Positions 11,151-23,264 of a DNA stretch of 64,000 nt are shown here, piece after piece. Location: positions 3,867,925-3,931,924 of the forward strand of contig OY725488.1 in NCBI GenBank assembly GCA_963281255.1, in the 5' to 3' direction. This DNA comes from Aphrocallistes beatrix. Taxonomy: Eukaryota > Porifera > Hexactinellida > Sceptrulophora > Aphrocallistidae. Position 1 is the stretch's first letter; each line of letters starts with the position of its first letter. The translations under genes were made by a program, and so were the position numbers. The notes under the pieces are model-generated. The model was given only the letters and a program-made list of their open reading frames with translations, did not search any database and was not told where the DNA came from.

Positions 11151-11666
11151 TCAGCGATTTGATATCTTGATAGTCGATCGGAAAAGCATAATAGTAGTAC
11201 TCGTAGAAGACGCACCATAATCACAAACGAATTCAAATTTAATTACGGCAATACCTTTATATTCAAAATTAGGGTTCTCGAGTTCAGAGGATTTAGGAAG
11301 AGTAAAAGATGGTGAATGATTATCAATTGAATGCAATTTTCTTCTCTTTGGATCTGGAAATTCCATATCATGTTTAAATAAATCAGTTAATAAAGAGTCA
11401 CCATAAATTTTTGAAACTTTTAGACCATCGTTATTTATCAAAGGTTTCGTGGAATAAAAAAAATCCTTGACAGAAGGAGAATGTTGATCAAATTTAGATT
11501 CCAGATTACAACTAGCAGGTTTAGAATTCTGACTAGTCTTATGCAAATATGATGCTGATTCTGAAGAACTTTCTGTGATTAAAACTGGACCGATGCATTT
11601 TGTCGATTCTCCTCGTAGTCTTCCAGAATTATGATGATCATTCGAGGAAGAGCTATTGTTTTCCAT
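11151..11666 (-). CDS. unrecognised Ser-rich ORF, possible first coding exon
   Basis: I do not recognise this 171-residue frame. It begins with ATG at 11,666, is rich in Ser, Asn and His (start 'MENNSSSSNDHHNSG') and contains 'DPKRRKLHS', which resembles a nuclear localisation signal. It lies in DNA free of the window's repeat families, and its length and composition exceed chance for AT-rich DNA. After residue 137 the minus strand reads AAAG|GTATTG, a plausible splice donor at 11,255/11,254; residues beyond it may be intron. No partner exon was found, so this may be the first exon of an intrinsically disordered nuclear protein, or a chance ORF. Confidence 0.35.
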   Translation of the reverse strand: MENNSSSSNDHHNSGRLRGESTKCIGPVLITESSSESASYLHKTSQNSKPASCNLESKFDQHSPSVKDFFYSTKPLINNDGLKVSKIYGDSLLTDLFKHDMEFPDPKRRKLHSIDNHSPSFTLPKSSELENPNFEYKGIAVIKFEFVCDYGASSTSTTIMLFRSTIKISNR

Positions 11667-11950
11667 CCAATTATCTAGTTAAATAAAAATTTGAAAGAAA
11701 AATATAATCTAGAACTTGTTATTCAACTCATGCAACAATGTACAAAGTAAAAAAGGTTTCATACATTTCTCTATAAGTAGATCCCAGCATTTTTCATGTG
11801 AACAATTAAAGATATGCAGAAATTTGGAATATAACTTTGAATAGGTAAAGACACACTTTTGTAAGGTGCAAATTCATTTTCAATTTTAGAAGGCCAAATT
11901 TCAAGCCTTTTGTGAGGTTTCTTCTCACTACTCGACCTCAATCAATTTAA

Positions 11951-13013
11951 GGTTGGCCTTTCCTATGGGCATTTTGTTTTTTGTCAAAAATTTGCCAAAA
12001 GACCTTTTTAGCCATAACTTCTTTGAACCTTGTCAGGTCATCATTTTAATGCCAAATTCGTCCTCAGCACTAAATTTCCAGCAATTTGATATATATATTG
12101 GAGACATTTGGAGAAATTCTTTGGCTGCGGGTTCCTAGCAACGACCAGGATTGTGAAAAAATTCCTGGCCGTTGCTATGCACGGACAAATATGCACGGAA
12201 AAAAATTCTCCAAATATGGTCAATATATATATCAAATTGCTGGAAATTCAATGCCGGACACGATTTTAGCATTCAAATGATGATCTGGCATGGTTCAAAG
12301 AAGTTATTGATCTGGGATTCTCTTGATACTTTCGAAAGTGGTTATTTTTGGGTGGCCAGTCATCAATAACCAGTTTTTCACACTTTTGATTGTGAAAAAT
12401 TTTGATGTACCATATTTTGAAGTTAAGCACTGCTATAAGTTGTCAAATAAAGATATTTGCATGTTATTTAATATTCCAAAGCAGTTAAAACTAATGGAAA
12501 TTGAGGGACTTATATGAATATTTTTAAAATCTTATTTTCTGAGACTTTTTTTTCAGCAATTATAAAGGTGATAACTTTTTGTAAATTCAACATAGGGGCG
12601 AAAACGGTTTTAATAGATCTCCAAGAGGAGAACATAATGAACAGACAGATTTTTGATATTAGGAATAAAAAGAGAATTATGAAAAAAATAGTGTCAAAAT
12701 TACTAAAAATATAATTCCTCGGGTGTTTTGGTGAGAATTTTTAACAATTTTCAAATTTTCAAAAATCTGTCTGTTCATTAGTTAGATCATCGATTGATGA
12801 ATTAATTTGAAAAGTTTCTAAAGGATTGTAAGCATATTGTGTCTGATTTCTTTCTTGTAAAATGACCAAATATTTTTAAATTTTTTTTACTGTTGCATTA
12901 TTTCAATTATTAATGCAGTTTTGCAGATAACTCTGCGATTCAAATCTGCAGTGAAAAAATGAAATGAATCGGTTGAAAAAGTCAAAAGTTAGCTAGTATA
13001 GGAAAGGCCAACG
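11951..13013 (+). mobile_element. TTAA-F element, full length, 1,063 bp, non-autonomous
   Basis: The left end is GGTTGGCCTTTCCTAT and the right end ATAGGAAAGGCCAACG, flanked by TTAA at 11,947-11,950 and 13,014-13,017. TTAA duplications are characteristic of piggyBac and Kolobok superfamilies. There is an inner palindrome at 12,075-12,247 (arms starting GCAATTTGATATATAT). The short ORFs inside are not conserved between copies. A partial copy at 15,497-15,956 shares the right half. Confidence 0.82.
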
Positions 13014-13060
13014 TTAAATATAAAACATGCACTTCTACCGGTAAGCACCATTATATATTA

Positions 13061-13273
13061 CAAGTTCGCTTCGCTTGCTTGAACTGCGCAGCTAGAGGAC
13101 ACTTTATTTACGTCAGAGGCGCCCTTTGGGCGTCTAGGATCACATTATTTAAATAATTATAAGGTAGATAACATCCTAAATACATCTGCCTTAATGTTAT
13201 AATCGATATCATCCGAAAAATCACAAAATTTCTCAATTTTTCAGTTTTTGATGCGTAATGAAGATGTCATAAC
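13061..13273 (+). repeat. CAAG element, partial (head at left)
   Basis: Starts CAAGTTCGCTTCGCTTGC and keeps the hairpin GGCGCCC...GGGCG and the body up to 'gatgtcataac'. The copy ends where a hAT MITE begins. Confidence 0.75.
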
Positions 13274-13947
13274 TAGGGCTTACAATCCCGGACATATTTT
13301 CTAATCCCGGAATTTCGGGATTGACTTTATTTTCTAATCCAGGGATTCCGGGATTGACTTTTTCTAATCTCGGGATTAAGCAATTAACACCCAAGTATCA
13401 CGAATAGATGGGGTATCCGTTTATTTATTTTAAAATACTGAATACTGAATTAATGTTATATAGTATACATATATCAGGCATTGATTTCAGATGCACGTGT
13501 AAAATGTTTCCATATTTTTGCACCAGCAAAATTTTGAAATTTAGTACTTTCAGCCATAAAGCATATAATATAGAATTTGCGTTGAGAATTTCTTAGTTAT
13601 AGAATTATATATATTAGTCATGATTTAAATAGTAACCTTCGAGTCATTGTTTGTTAAATAATAACAACAATGACCACAAATATTATCATTGAAAACTGAA
13701 TACAAATAAGAGTTGTTAAGAAATTATAAGCATCCTATGCAAGTGCATAATTATTTGTCTACGGAATCTAATCAAATACGTTTGCATTCATACTAGCAAA
13801 CCAGCCCCATGCTTTGACTACAATTAAAGGCATTTTCTACTAAACTCGGAATCCCGATGTTGGAAATCTGGATCGGGGTTTAAAAACAAATCCCGGGATT
13901 GAATCCCGGAAGTGAAATGGATCGGGATCCCGGGAATGTAAGCCCTA
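13274..13947. mobile_element. hAT-type MITE, 674 bp
   Basis: The ends are TAGGGCTTACAATCCCGG and CCGGGAATGTAAGCCCTA. The flanking 8-mers GTCATAAC (13,266-13,273) and GTCAGGAC (13,948-13,955) match at six of eight positions, fitting a worn hAT target duplication. Repeats of AATCCCGGGATT-like words cluster near both ends, as expected for hAT subterminal binding sites. No ORF. Confidence 0.75.
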
Positions 13948-14001
13948 GTCAGGACAAATTTTTTTCAAAAAATTAACCCTACAAAGCACAGTTCTAACAG
14001 G

Positions 14002-15126
14002 TCACACTGAATCTAAGCATCTGTTTTGCGTGAACAACCCAACGAGGAATATATTCTGAGAACAACTGGCGCAGATTTGTGAATCTAGTTCATCACTATC
14101 TTCTCCAGGCGGTTTTGAGGATTTTGGAACATGTTCATATAGTTGAGACATAAGATTCAACACGTACTTAGAAACAGTTTTCTCCCTTTCCCTCCTTGAA
14201 ACCTAAGCAACTGAGGTGCGGATCTTTTCATTGTTTCCCAGATGGCACTTGACCGCTTCAAGTTCCGAGTTCTGTCACGCTCAGCAAGATGTTTCAATGT
14301 AGAAACGGTGGGATATATCCCGTATTTCCGAAACAATGCAACAAGCGATAAACTTCCCTCTTTGAACGAGCAGATAGCAAGTGCAGTGCTACAATGAATG
14401 GGCTTATATCCGACATACTTCGACTTAGGTGAATTATGTCAAATGACTGAGTGCAGCGACTCATTGGAGTTTTGCAGTACACTGGATTGGTATCCGAAGC
14501 TGAAGGAAAGCAAGTTTTCCTCTCCTCTGGCCAGGCAAGACATTAATGACAGACGCATTGTACCATCGAGTAATCGAGAACCATTCCAGAAAGAGAATCG
14601 ATAGCTGCACCAAAACCTTGATTTGAATAAAACCCTCTATGATTCCAAGCATCAAAGCTTACATGACAACGAACCGCTACTTTAAAATTTGAAGGCTCTA
14701 AATCATTTCGATTCATGCCCTCTGCTACAGGTAATTTCCTAAGTATATTGGGATACTTCAGAGGCTATTTGAGTGAGGGGTTGAAGAGCACGACTGTTCA
14801 AGTTAGGTTGTAAAAAGCAAGTCTAAAATCGCGCTAGAGAAACGAAAATCCTGCTAATTGAGCGAGGTAACGTGGGCTGCAATTAGTGATCTTATTTTCA
14901 CTTGACTGTGACAGCGTCGAAATATGTTGGGATTGTTGACTACTACCATTTGGCTTCTCGTCGAAGTGTAGAGAGCTTGAAAACTTAGAGAAAACTTCAG
15001 AACAGTGATCACAGTGGAGAATAATATAAGATTGGAGTCCATCAATGTACGAGAATTTGTTAATTTTAAAGTAACCTTTGAACAATCGGTATTGACATTT
15101 AACTCATCGATGAACAGTTTACACAA
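14002..15126 (-). pseudogene. decayed Mutator-like transposase, family 1
   Basis: Fragments run along the minus strand in shifting frames. The N-terminal part (14,834-15,085) includes 'IDGLQSYIILHCDHCSEVF'. The centre (about 14,690-14,540) reads 'VAVRCHVSFDAWNHRGFYS' then 'GAAIDSLSGMVLDY', which matches the first catalytic-Asp region of the animal Mutator-like transposase domain ('DG.W..RG...' then 'D..TG.VLD'). Further on come 'ALFRKYGIYPTVSTLKHL' and 'ERDRTRNLKRSSAIWETMK' (about 14,360-14,200), then a C-terminal piece ending at 14,002. At least three stops or frameshifts interrupt it. It lies left of a TTAA-F-like end at 15,186, so it could belong to that family, but I cannot prove the link. 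Confidence 0.55.
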
Positions 15127-15186
15127 AAAACTTTAGGAGAAAATAATGAAAAAATTTTGAGTTAGTTATGGAAAGGAACACCAACC

Positions 15187-15496
15187 TTAAAAATAGATAG
15201 TTCTTCGGAAAGAATTATAGCTAGCCATTGCCTTTCAAAATATCTTACTGTTCGCTTTATTTTTGATTCATCATCATTATGTATAGAAGGAAAATCACAG
15301 TATCATGGAACTAACTAAAATTGTTTTGAACAACACCTAAAATGAATTCATTAAAAGGAGTCGTCATAAAATAACATTTCATTGATGCTTTTGATTCGAA
15401 CTAACGAATCCATGTCCAAATTCAATTCGAACTAACGGCATGCCCAAATTCGATTCGAACATAAATAAATATTTTCTAAAAAAAACCTATTTTCAG
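15187..15496. other. no gene recognised
   Basis: A word near 15,400-15,465 ('ttcgaactaacg') occurs two to three times. At 15,175-15,186, 'ccaaccTTAA' resembles a worn TTAA-F right end. Nothing else is recognised. Confidence 0.4.
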
Positions 15497-15956
15497 AGAC
15501 TTTTCTTTCAGCAATTATAAATGTGAAAACTTTTCGAAACTCAACATAGAGGCGAAAACTCAATGGTTTTTGATAGATTTCGAAGAGTAGAACAAAATGA
15601 ACAGACATATTTTTGATATTGCGAATTAAAATAGAATTATGAAAAAAATGGTGTCAAAATTGCTAAAAAATTCCTCGGGTTCCTTGTGAATTTTTAACAT
15701 TTTCAAAATCTGCCTGTTCATTTGATACATCATCCATTTATTGAAAGAATTTGAAAAGTTTCTAAAGGGTTGTAGGCATATTGTGCTCTATTTATTACTT
15801 GTAAATGACCAATTTTTTTTTAAAAAAAATTGTCTTTTCAATTATTTCGATTATTAATGTAGTTTTGCAAATAACTCTGCGATTCAAATCTGCAATGAAA
15901 AAATTAAATGAATCGGTTGAAAAGTCAAAAGTTAGCTATTATAGGAAAGGTCAACA
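15497..15956 (+). mobile_element. TTAA-F element, right half
   Basis: Parallels 12,541-13,013 almost base for base and ends ATAGGAAAGGTCAACA before TTAA at 15,957-15,960. The left half is missing or too diverged to see. Confidence 0.75.
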
Positions 15957-15960
15957 TTAA

Positions 15961-16036
15961 GGTTGGCCTTTCCTATGGGCATTTTGGTTTTATCAAAAAT
16001 TTGCCAAAAGTCCTTTTTAATCATTTTTAGATCCTA
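15961..16036 (+). mobile_element. TTAA-F element, left end only
   Basis: Begins GGTTGGCCTTTCCTAT directly after the TTAA shared with the previous copy, and runs about 75 bases before switching to TTAA-B sequence. A related fragment is at 45,566-45,600. Confidence 0.7.
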
Positions 16037-16869
16037 ATATACTTTTCAGAAGCTCTTTAACCATTCTAAACTGATAGATCATACTTCGTAGTGCTAGGAA
16101 TATGAATTATTATTCACAATTATCCCAAAACATTCGGGGTTAGGGGCCTCAAGGAAATTTGTGGATTTTCAAGGTACTCATGCTATTTTTTGTAAATATT
16201 TGATTCAAATATACCTAAATCAGCAGTATAAATGAGAATAAATGTCTGTGAATGCTTTTGTTCATTATTAATAACTCATTCTACATTCTTCTTGACATCT
16301 AAACTTAAAATCTCTATATCTCGGGACTTTAATATTTTTAAATTGACCGTCTTTACAGAATTTCAAGTCAAAATTGGTTTGAGATAGAGGTTTGAAAATT
16401 TCAAGAGTTGTTCCATATTATTTGGCGATGAACGTAGTACCACCATTTCTTCGATATCTTCTAACTTGGTGATTTTATTACTGATTCCCCTCAAAACAGA
16501 CATTTTTGGCCCTTTTCTTTCGGACACCGATAAAACTTACAATTTTTGCCATTTTAACTTTCTTTTGGTTCTATGAAGTTGCAAATATGGTAGACTATCT
16601 ATGATTCGATTTTGAAAGCATTTGATTCCTTGGTATGTCCTAAACAATTCCTTGAGTGCCCGAATTTCTCCCATTAAGATGTGCTAGCGGAAAACGAAAA
16701 AAACAGACTTTGAGACACTGTACCTCAAAAACTAGAAATGAGAAACAAAAACTGTTTGGAATGTGCCTGTTTTTCTTGATGTAGATACCTCCCCACGCTT
16801 AAGATCTATTATAGCTCTTCTTTCATCGTATGCTGTAAGCCAAATCATGTCTTTTCGAGGGCGATATCC
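16037..16869 (+). mobile_element. TTAA-B element, right half
   Basis: Collinear with 44,640-45,488. It ends TTTTCGAGGGCGATATCC just before TTAA at 16,870-16,873. No ORF. Confidence 0.8.
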
Positions 16870-16937
16870 TTAACTGTTAGTTTCGCCCTCCTGTTAATTC
16901 ACGTAATCGAAAACACTAACAGTACACATGATTGTAA

Positions 16938-17103
16938 CAAATTTGGCGATTTTTCGTGCGATATCGATTATAACTGTAAGACAGACATATTTCGAGATGT
17001 TATCTCCCTTATAATTAATCAATATGACCCCAGGCGCACTAAGGGCGCCTCCGGGGACACAAAGTGTCCGCCACCCGCGCAGCGCAAGCAAGCGAAGCGC
17101 TTG
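16938..17103 (-). repeat. CAAG element, head portion (head at right)
   Basis: Ends GCAAGCGAAGCGCTTG, followed by T. The tail portion is missing, so only the hairpin-rich end is kept. Confidence 0.75.
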
Positions 17104-17190
17104 TTAGTATCAAAATGTGTGTAATCATCATTATAATGCGCAACAAGCTATAACTACGACAAATAGAACCAATTTATTTGCATACTTTCC

Positions 17191-17685
17191 GCAGTCATAA
17201 TAACAGTATTAATGTTTATTTATCTTAGGAAATCTCACTTTGGACCAGTTGTCGAAAATATATGGAAATTTTCATTGGAAGGTACATACATTCCGGGTTG
17301 CCAAGGAAACGTAATTTGGTAAACTAATTTGGGCTATATCTCAATAACTGTAAGTGCTAACCACTAATAAATGATGTTATATGATAGGTAGTAGGAAGTT
17401 TCCTATTCATCAAAATTTATTAACCCATAATTGTAAAACTATAAAATTTAGGCGAATAAATTATATTATTAGTGAATAGGAAGTCCCCGATTACCTGTCA
17501 TATGACATCATTTGTTAGTGTTAAGCACTTACAGTTATTGAGATTTAGTCAAAGTTAGTCAGATTACGTTTTCCTGGCAACCCTGGAATGTGTACATCAA
17601 TGAAAATTTCAACATATTTTTCAACAACTGGTCCAAAGTGAGATTTCCTATGCTAAATAAACATTAATACTTTTATTATGACTGC
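17191..17685. mobile_element. foldback element, 495 bp
   Basis: The left arm starts GCAGTCATAATAACAGTATT and the right arm ends AATACTTTTATTATGACTGC. The arms of about 230 bp are inverted copies with scattered changes. No ORF; no other copy is seen in this window. Confidence 0.75.
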
Positions 17686-17775
17686 GCAAAGAAAGCAAGA
17701 AAATTGATTAAATTAGTCGTAATTATAGCGGCAATATAATTATGATTACGCACATATTGATTACTGATTTAAGTA

Positions 17776-17953
17776 CAGTAGAATTCGGTTAGTACTTACC
17801 CCCTCCGAGAAGCGGGAAAAAGTACGTAGTAACAGAGTTGAAATTACATTGGAATGTACTTGTATATAATAAATGAATTCTGGCTCAGAGAAATGAGTAC
17901 GTACTAAGTCAAAGTACGTTGTATCCCGAGTACGTACTAACCGAGTTCTACTG
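17776..17953. mobile_element. pogo/Tigger-type MITE, 178 bp
   Basis: Ends CAGTAGAATTCGGTTAGTAC and GTACTAACCGAGTTCTACTG, with TA on both sides (17,774-17,775 and 17,954-17,955). GTACGTA words are iterated inside. Confidence 0.85.
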
Positions 17954-18131
17954 TACTAGTATATTGTTTACATATGTCGGTAATAAATTTCAATGATCTT
18001 ACACAGGAGAAGAAATTTTGTGAGTGATGCGACTGAGTCAATTCCTAGTCCATATTTAGGGAGTACAATTGCCTTAGTGTGCAAAATGCTATGCTTCTTG
18101 TAATTAGAGCTAAACTTGAAACAATTGAATA

Positions 18132-18302
18132 TGGATTTCCCATTCTCCTCTTCTCCCTACTCCACCGCAACCACTAACCATTGCCCACTATAGGCCTCTG
18201 CTTTCCTCCCCCGAGCGAGCGGGGCGAGCTAGGCGGAGACAGGTGCTCTGCTTCTGGTCCAATTTCCCCTTCCTAATCTGTTGAGTAATTCTGTTCTTCC
18301 TT
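18132..18302 (-). repeat. SINE-like repeat G, copy 1
   Basis: The minus strand shares with 50,535-50,705 the order 'gaattact...gattaggaagg', GCAGAGCACCTGTCTC, 'ctcgctcgggggagga' and 'cctatagt', so it is a dispersed repeat. In copy 2 the preceding 'ggtggctcagg' resembles a tRNA A box. Classification as a SINE is inference. Confidence 0.5.
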
Positions 18303-18445
18303 AATAATAATAATAATAATATACATTTAGTATATGGCGAAGATTCCATATTAATATGTTCAAGTGCGCTGTACAATTCAATAAAAGTAAGTGTATGTAA
18401 TCTTGCCCGCTTGATCATCCCCATCTTATATCCTTCCATCTTCTC

Positions 18446-19512
18446 AATGCTCAGAATCTTCTAAATCCTCTTCTTGACTGTGTATCTGACCACCACCCTG
18501 ACGTTGTTGCCGTTACTGACACCTGGTTAACGTCAAGGGATGAGGCCGTGAGAGTTGAAAGCACTCAATCCGACTATCAACTCCTTGATCGCGCTAGACC
18601 AGCACATCGTCAGGGTGGAGGCACTGCACTTCTCTGTCGTGATTCCTTCACGCTGAAGTGCAATGCATCTGGTGAGGTGTCATCTTATGAGTTCTCGGAT
18701 TGGACTATCTCTTCTTCTGAAATCTCCTTTCGTATTATCCTAATATTTCGCTCCCCCTTACTCAAGAAACCATATTTTTATTTCTACCTTCCTTAAACAG
18801 TTATCATCTCTCCTTGAACTCATCCTCTTATGCAAGGAGCCACTAATTATAACTCAAGATTTCAATATCCATGTGTCGACATCCCGTCTGAGTCTTTACA
18901 GTTCTCCGAGCTCCTGCGTTCTCTATCTTTAATCCAGGATGTGAATCAACCAACTCATAAGAAGAGTCACATTCTCGATCTGATAATATCCCGTTCTGCT
19001 GACAACATTATCCTCTCTGATCCCGCTCCTGTCCATCTATTCTCCAAACATTCTCTTTTCTCTCAGAAGGTTACTTGTCGTTCCAAATCCATCAACCTCC
19101 CAATCTTTCTTGCTGATCTCGCTTCCTCTGATCTCTGTACTAACCCACCTGATGATCATCTTGAGGAACTTGTAGCATCATATAGCAGTACTCTACCTTC
19201 CATCTATGATCAGCATGGTCCGCCGCGAACCAAAACCATCGTCACCCGCCCCCGTGTCCCTTGTTTCATCACTAGCAGCAAGCAGGGCAAGCGAGCGAGA
19301 AGGAAGGCTGAACGGAAGTGGCGCCAGTCTTACATTGACCATGAACATTTAGCTGAATTCAAACATTAGAGGAATCTGTGACTGACCTGATGAACCGGGA
19401 ACGTCGCAGTTTCTATTTTCATTGGATCAGTCGGTCCTGTTATGACCAGCGCTCACTCTTCCGTAAGGTTAACTCAGTTCTCGGCTTACGCCAGCAACAG
19501 GTTCTACAAATA
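18446..19512 (+). pseudogene. LINE fragment: apurinic-type endonuclease region
   Basis: The translation reads 'DVVAVTDTWLTSRDE' then 'DYQLLDRARPAHRQGGG' (18,475-18,650), the start of a non-LTR retrotransposon endonuclease. After a frame change come 'QFSELLRSLSLIQDVNQPTH' and 'HILDLIISRSADNIILSDP' (18,895-19,040), the end of that domain; the usual 'GDFN' is degraded to 'QDFN' (18,856). The linker continues through 'RRKAERKWRQS' to 19,512 ('NSVLGLRQQQ'), where a reverse transcriptase would start, but none follows. L2/CR1-like clades fit best. The element would encode an endonuclease that nicks target DNA; this copy is truncated at both ends. Confidence 0.75.
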
Positions 19513-19883
19513 GTTGTACGTAATACTAAGTAATTTAGCAAGTCAATGACATTTAATATGTCAGAGATATGCTTGATTTAACTTCAAATTCGAATTCTCC
19601 ATATTCGAATTACTCATTTTATAATCTTTCCACTAGATTAATTTTCCACAAGGTTAAATATTTTCAAACGGTGCCACTTCGTACCACAAATGCAATCATA
19701 TACAATGGTGATAGCTCGTGATATGTGCCATAGGGTAGCAAATTAAAATTAATGTTTAAGGTTCGAAAATGCACTGTGTCGTTTTATTATTGATGTTAAA
19801 GCTCATTATTATTTATTTTAAAGATGAACATCCACACTTTTTGATGAAGATACGATGTCATTTTCGTTCTTTATTGATAGAAA
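19513..19883. other. foldback H-like remnant, no gene
   Basis: Words such as 'gtgccacttcgtaccac' and 'gatatgtgccatagggtagca' (19,670-19,740) recall the centre of foldback H copies (compare 355-430). The ends are not clear. Confidence 0.35.
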
Positions 19884-21090
19884 CAAGCACGCTTCGCTTG
19901 CTTGAGCGGCGCAGCTGGCGGACACTTTGTGTCTGCCGGAGGCGCCCTTTGGGCGCCTGTGGTCACATTGATTAATTATAATGGAAATAACATCTCTAAA
20001 TACGTCTGTCCTACTATTAAAATCGATATCATACGAAAAATCATCAAATTTGTCAATTTTTAAAATAATATACACATTATAATATACACATTCTATTAAA
20101 ATTTCATCCTTCTATCACCTAAAATGACTGAGTTATAGTTGAACAACTGAAATTTCAAATTATAAAAAAGTGTCAATAACGTCATAATTCCATGATGAGT
20201 CGACTATTTGGTTTCAGTTCAGAACTTAATGGAGCCATAGCCAAAATACTCCCACATGCCAAAAATCAGCTTCTGTGCCTGGCAGTTTCTTCAATCAATT
20301 AGTTTTGTGTATATTTATATATATACAGTAGGACGTCAGTTATCTGAACGGGTTGGGACTGCGGGGGTTCGGATAACTGAAATGTTCGGAATAAATGAAG
20401 TTGTTATGTGATTATATAGAAAAGTTGGTCAGTAGTACTAAGTAGTCATAATGATGAATATGGATAAAACACTTATTAGCCTATGTAGGTATCATCAATA
20501 GTATATAAAATGATGGCAGTGTAATAATTTCAATTATCAACTCAGGATGCATCATTTATACATTTATTATATTTTAGTTTGGTCAACCAAGGGGTTCGGA
20601 TAACTGAAGTGTTCGGATAACTGACGTTCTACTGTGTATATATATATATATATATAAATATACATTAATGACTCCAGTAAGTTCTGAGCTCAGATGAAAA
20701 TGTCGACTCATCATGGAATTATGACGTCATTGTCACATTATTAATAGTTAAGCAATACGGTTATTCGAGCATAACTCATCCATTATAGGAGATAGAAGCC
20801 TGAAATTTTAATAGAATCTGTATACTAACATACCTCACATATGATACAACTATCAAAAAAAATGATGGCTCATCACCCTGCTATGACGTCATCATTACGG
20901 ATCAAAAATTGGAAAATTGACAAATTTGGTGATTTTTCGTGCGATAACGATTATAACAGTAGGACAGACGTATTTAGAGATGTTATCTCCCATATAATTA
21001 ATCAATGGTGACAACAGGCGCCCAAAGGGCCCCTCCGGCGGACACAAAGTGTCCGCCAGCCGCGCAGCGCAAGCAAGCGAAGTGCGCTTG
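19884..21090. repeat. CAAG element, tail-to-tail pair, split by a MITE
   Basis: The left copy starts CAAGCACGCTTCGCTTGC at 19,884 and the right copy ends in the complement (AAGCGAAGTGCGCTTG) at 21,090. They meet through TA-rich sequence in the middle, now occupied by the MITE at 20,326-20,634. A preceding A and a following T flank the pair, as in other copies. Confidence 0.85.
20326..20634. mobile_element. pogo/Tigger-type MITE, 309 bp, nested
   Basis: Ends CAGTAGGACGTCAGTTATC and GATAACTGACGTTCTACTG in inverted orientation. It sits in the TA-rich centre of a CAAG pair. TA precedes it; the right side now reads TG. It is related in sequence to the MITE at 1,380. Confidence 0.82.
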
Positions 21091-21580
21091 TAAGGCAATA
21101 AGATTACAGCTATTTCCAAAGCGTTAATCATGATCATTCATGCGCTGATAATCACATAATGTAGGTGGGTCTTAAACCTAGGAAATTAATCCCTCTAGTT
21201 TCATTAACTATTAGTTTCGCCGCTTCTGTTAATTCACGTAAACCAAAACACCAACATTACAGATTATAGTAATCGACAGCTTCCTCCCTTCAGCGGCAGG
21301 AATTTGGACCGCAGAATTTCCAAAGTTTACACTGGATATATTTGGCATCGTCCCTCTCAACTCCTTAGAGGTCATCATGCACGAAGCAACCTTTTTTATG
21401 CTGCAATGTTGTACCGGTATGTATGTATGTCAAAATGTTGCAAGCAACTCTTTTACATCTTGTGTTTTGAATTATTTCATGCGGCTTTGTTTGCAACGTG
21501 TATGGCGACTTTACATTCTGAGTACAGTTATCTGTTGATAATTTTAATTTGTTCATGCATCCTAATGAACAAGCTGTAGT

Positions 21581-21690
21581 CATAGGCGCGTAAACTTTAT
21601 TGCCTACCTTTGGACTGCCCGGCCACAATAATCCAGGGCCGTTGACTCAATTAATCGGGCCGTATCTTCAGCTGATCCAGAAATAGCACT
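21581..21690 (+). repeat. CATAGGC MITE, truncated copy
   Basis: Matches 48,138-48,235 from CATAGGCGCGTAAACTTTAT through 'gggccgtatcttcagctgatcc', then diverges. The right end is lost. Confidence 0.7.
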
Positions 21691-21751
21691 CAGCTTTTTA
21701 CCGGGTAGTATCCGGGAGATCGGGTACTACCCGGTGTTCCCTCTGGGCCGC

Positions 21752-22164
21752 AAGTTCTGAGCTCAGAGCAAACTGTCGACTCATCATGGAATTATGACGT
21801 CATTGTCACATTTTTAAAGTTAAGCAATACAGTAATTCGAGCATAACTCAGCCATTATAGGAGATAGAAGGCTGAAATTTTAAGAAAATCTGTATACTAA
21901 CATATCTTACATATTATGCTACTATCATCAAAAAATGATGACTCATTACCCTGTTATGACGTCATCATTACACATCAAAAATTTTAAAAATTGAGAAATT
22001 CGGTGCTTTTTCTTGGGATATCGATTATAAGAGTAGGACAGACGTATTTAGAGATGTCATTTCCCTTAAAATTAATCAATGGTGACCACTGGCGCCCAAA
22101 GGGCGCCTCCAGCGGACACATAGTGTCCGCCAGCTGCGCAGCGCAAGCAAGCGAAGCGCGCTTG
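21752..22164 (-). repeat. CAAG element (head at right)
   Basis: Runs from 'aagttctgagctcag' to AAGCGAAGCGCGCTTG followed by T. The TA-rich tail is missing. Both head hairpins are present. Confidence 0.82.
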
Positions 22165-23264
22165 TAGTAATTACGCTACGAGCAGCATAAACTGCAATTT
22201 AAAAAGTTTAGCGAACTAGTATTCCTATTGATATTGAACGAAAATGACATCGTACATTCAACAAAAGGTATGGATATTAATCTTTAAAATCAATAATAAA
22301 GAGCATTAATTTCAAAAATAAAACGCCACAGTACATTTTCAAACCTTAGACATTTATTTTGAATCGATTCTGAAAAATTATTTTTGAGAAATTTCAAAAA
22401 ATCCCCTCAACGGCGATTTTCTGCTTTTGGTAAGGGATATCACATAATCCATATGTTTTAGCTCTAAATATAGTGATACTAAGGTATAGCAAACTGCTAT
22501 TCTTGCAGTTTTTAATCACTAAAGCTAAGCTCTAACAGTAATAGCTTTAAAGTTATGGTATGTCAACGGACCACTAAATGGGGAAATTTAGTCCATATTG
22601 AGTAATCATTTAGTTATAACTTTCCTACTTGACTTTTTATTAGCATCGAATATCCATAATTAGTTAATATCACCCATTCTAAACAATTCCAAAGAGAATT
22701 GTGAGAATCGGATTTTGGACGTCGGGGGTTAAAATTTGTCTTCCGAAACTTGGACTTTAAAATGTTTTCAAGGATGCTTTTGGCTAACTGACTGATATTT
22801 TGGTCTTGTTCGGAATTTCTTTTGGGTTTTAATGTATTATTTTCGATTGAACTTGGAATATAAGTAGAGCGACAAACAATAGTTTGACTGATATGAACTA
22901 ATCATTTCAGAGATAAAATACAAGTACTGTACGCCTATGTATATCTTCATAAATGAATTTTCCCAGGAAAAAAAAGAATTTGTGCGCACTACAATATAGG
23001 ACAGAATAAATATTATCTTCAGGGGAAAGGAATGATATCCGTTCCTTAAATTACCAATGGTATAGTACTGCAGTATAGTTTCGGTATTAAACCACAGTTC
23101 GATTTTCAGATAAGAATTCCGGCACTTGAAAGGGTTTTCAGTTTGTCTTGCTTAATAGTATTTCACGAATACTTACTCAACAGGTATCACAATTTAAAAA
23201 TTGCGAATTAGCCAAGTGTTGGAGGTAATACAACAAAATACCTCTTTAGAGGCTTTCCATTAAC
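22165..23264. other. no gene recognised
   Basis: About 1.1 kb of AT-rich DNA with stops in all frames and no repeat match within the window. Confidence 0.5.
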
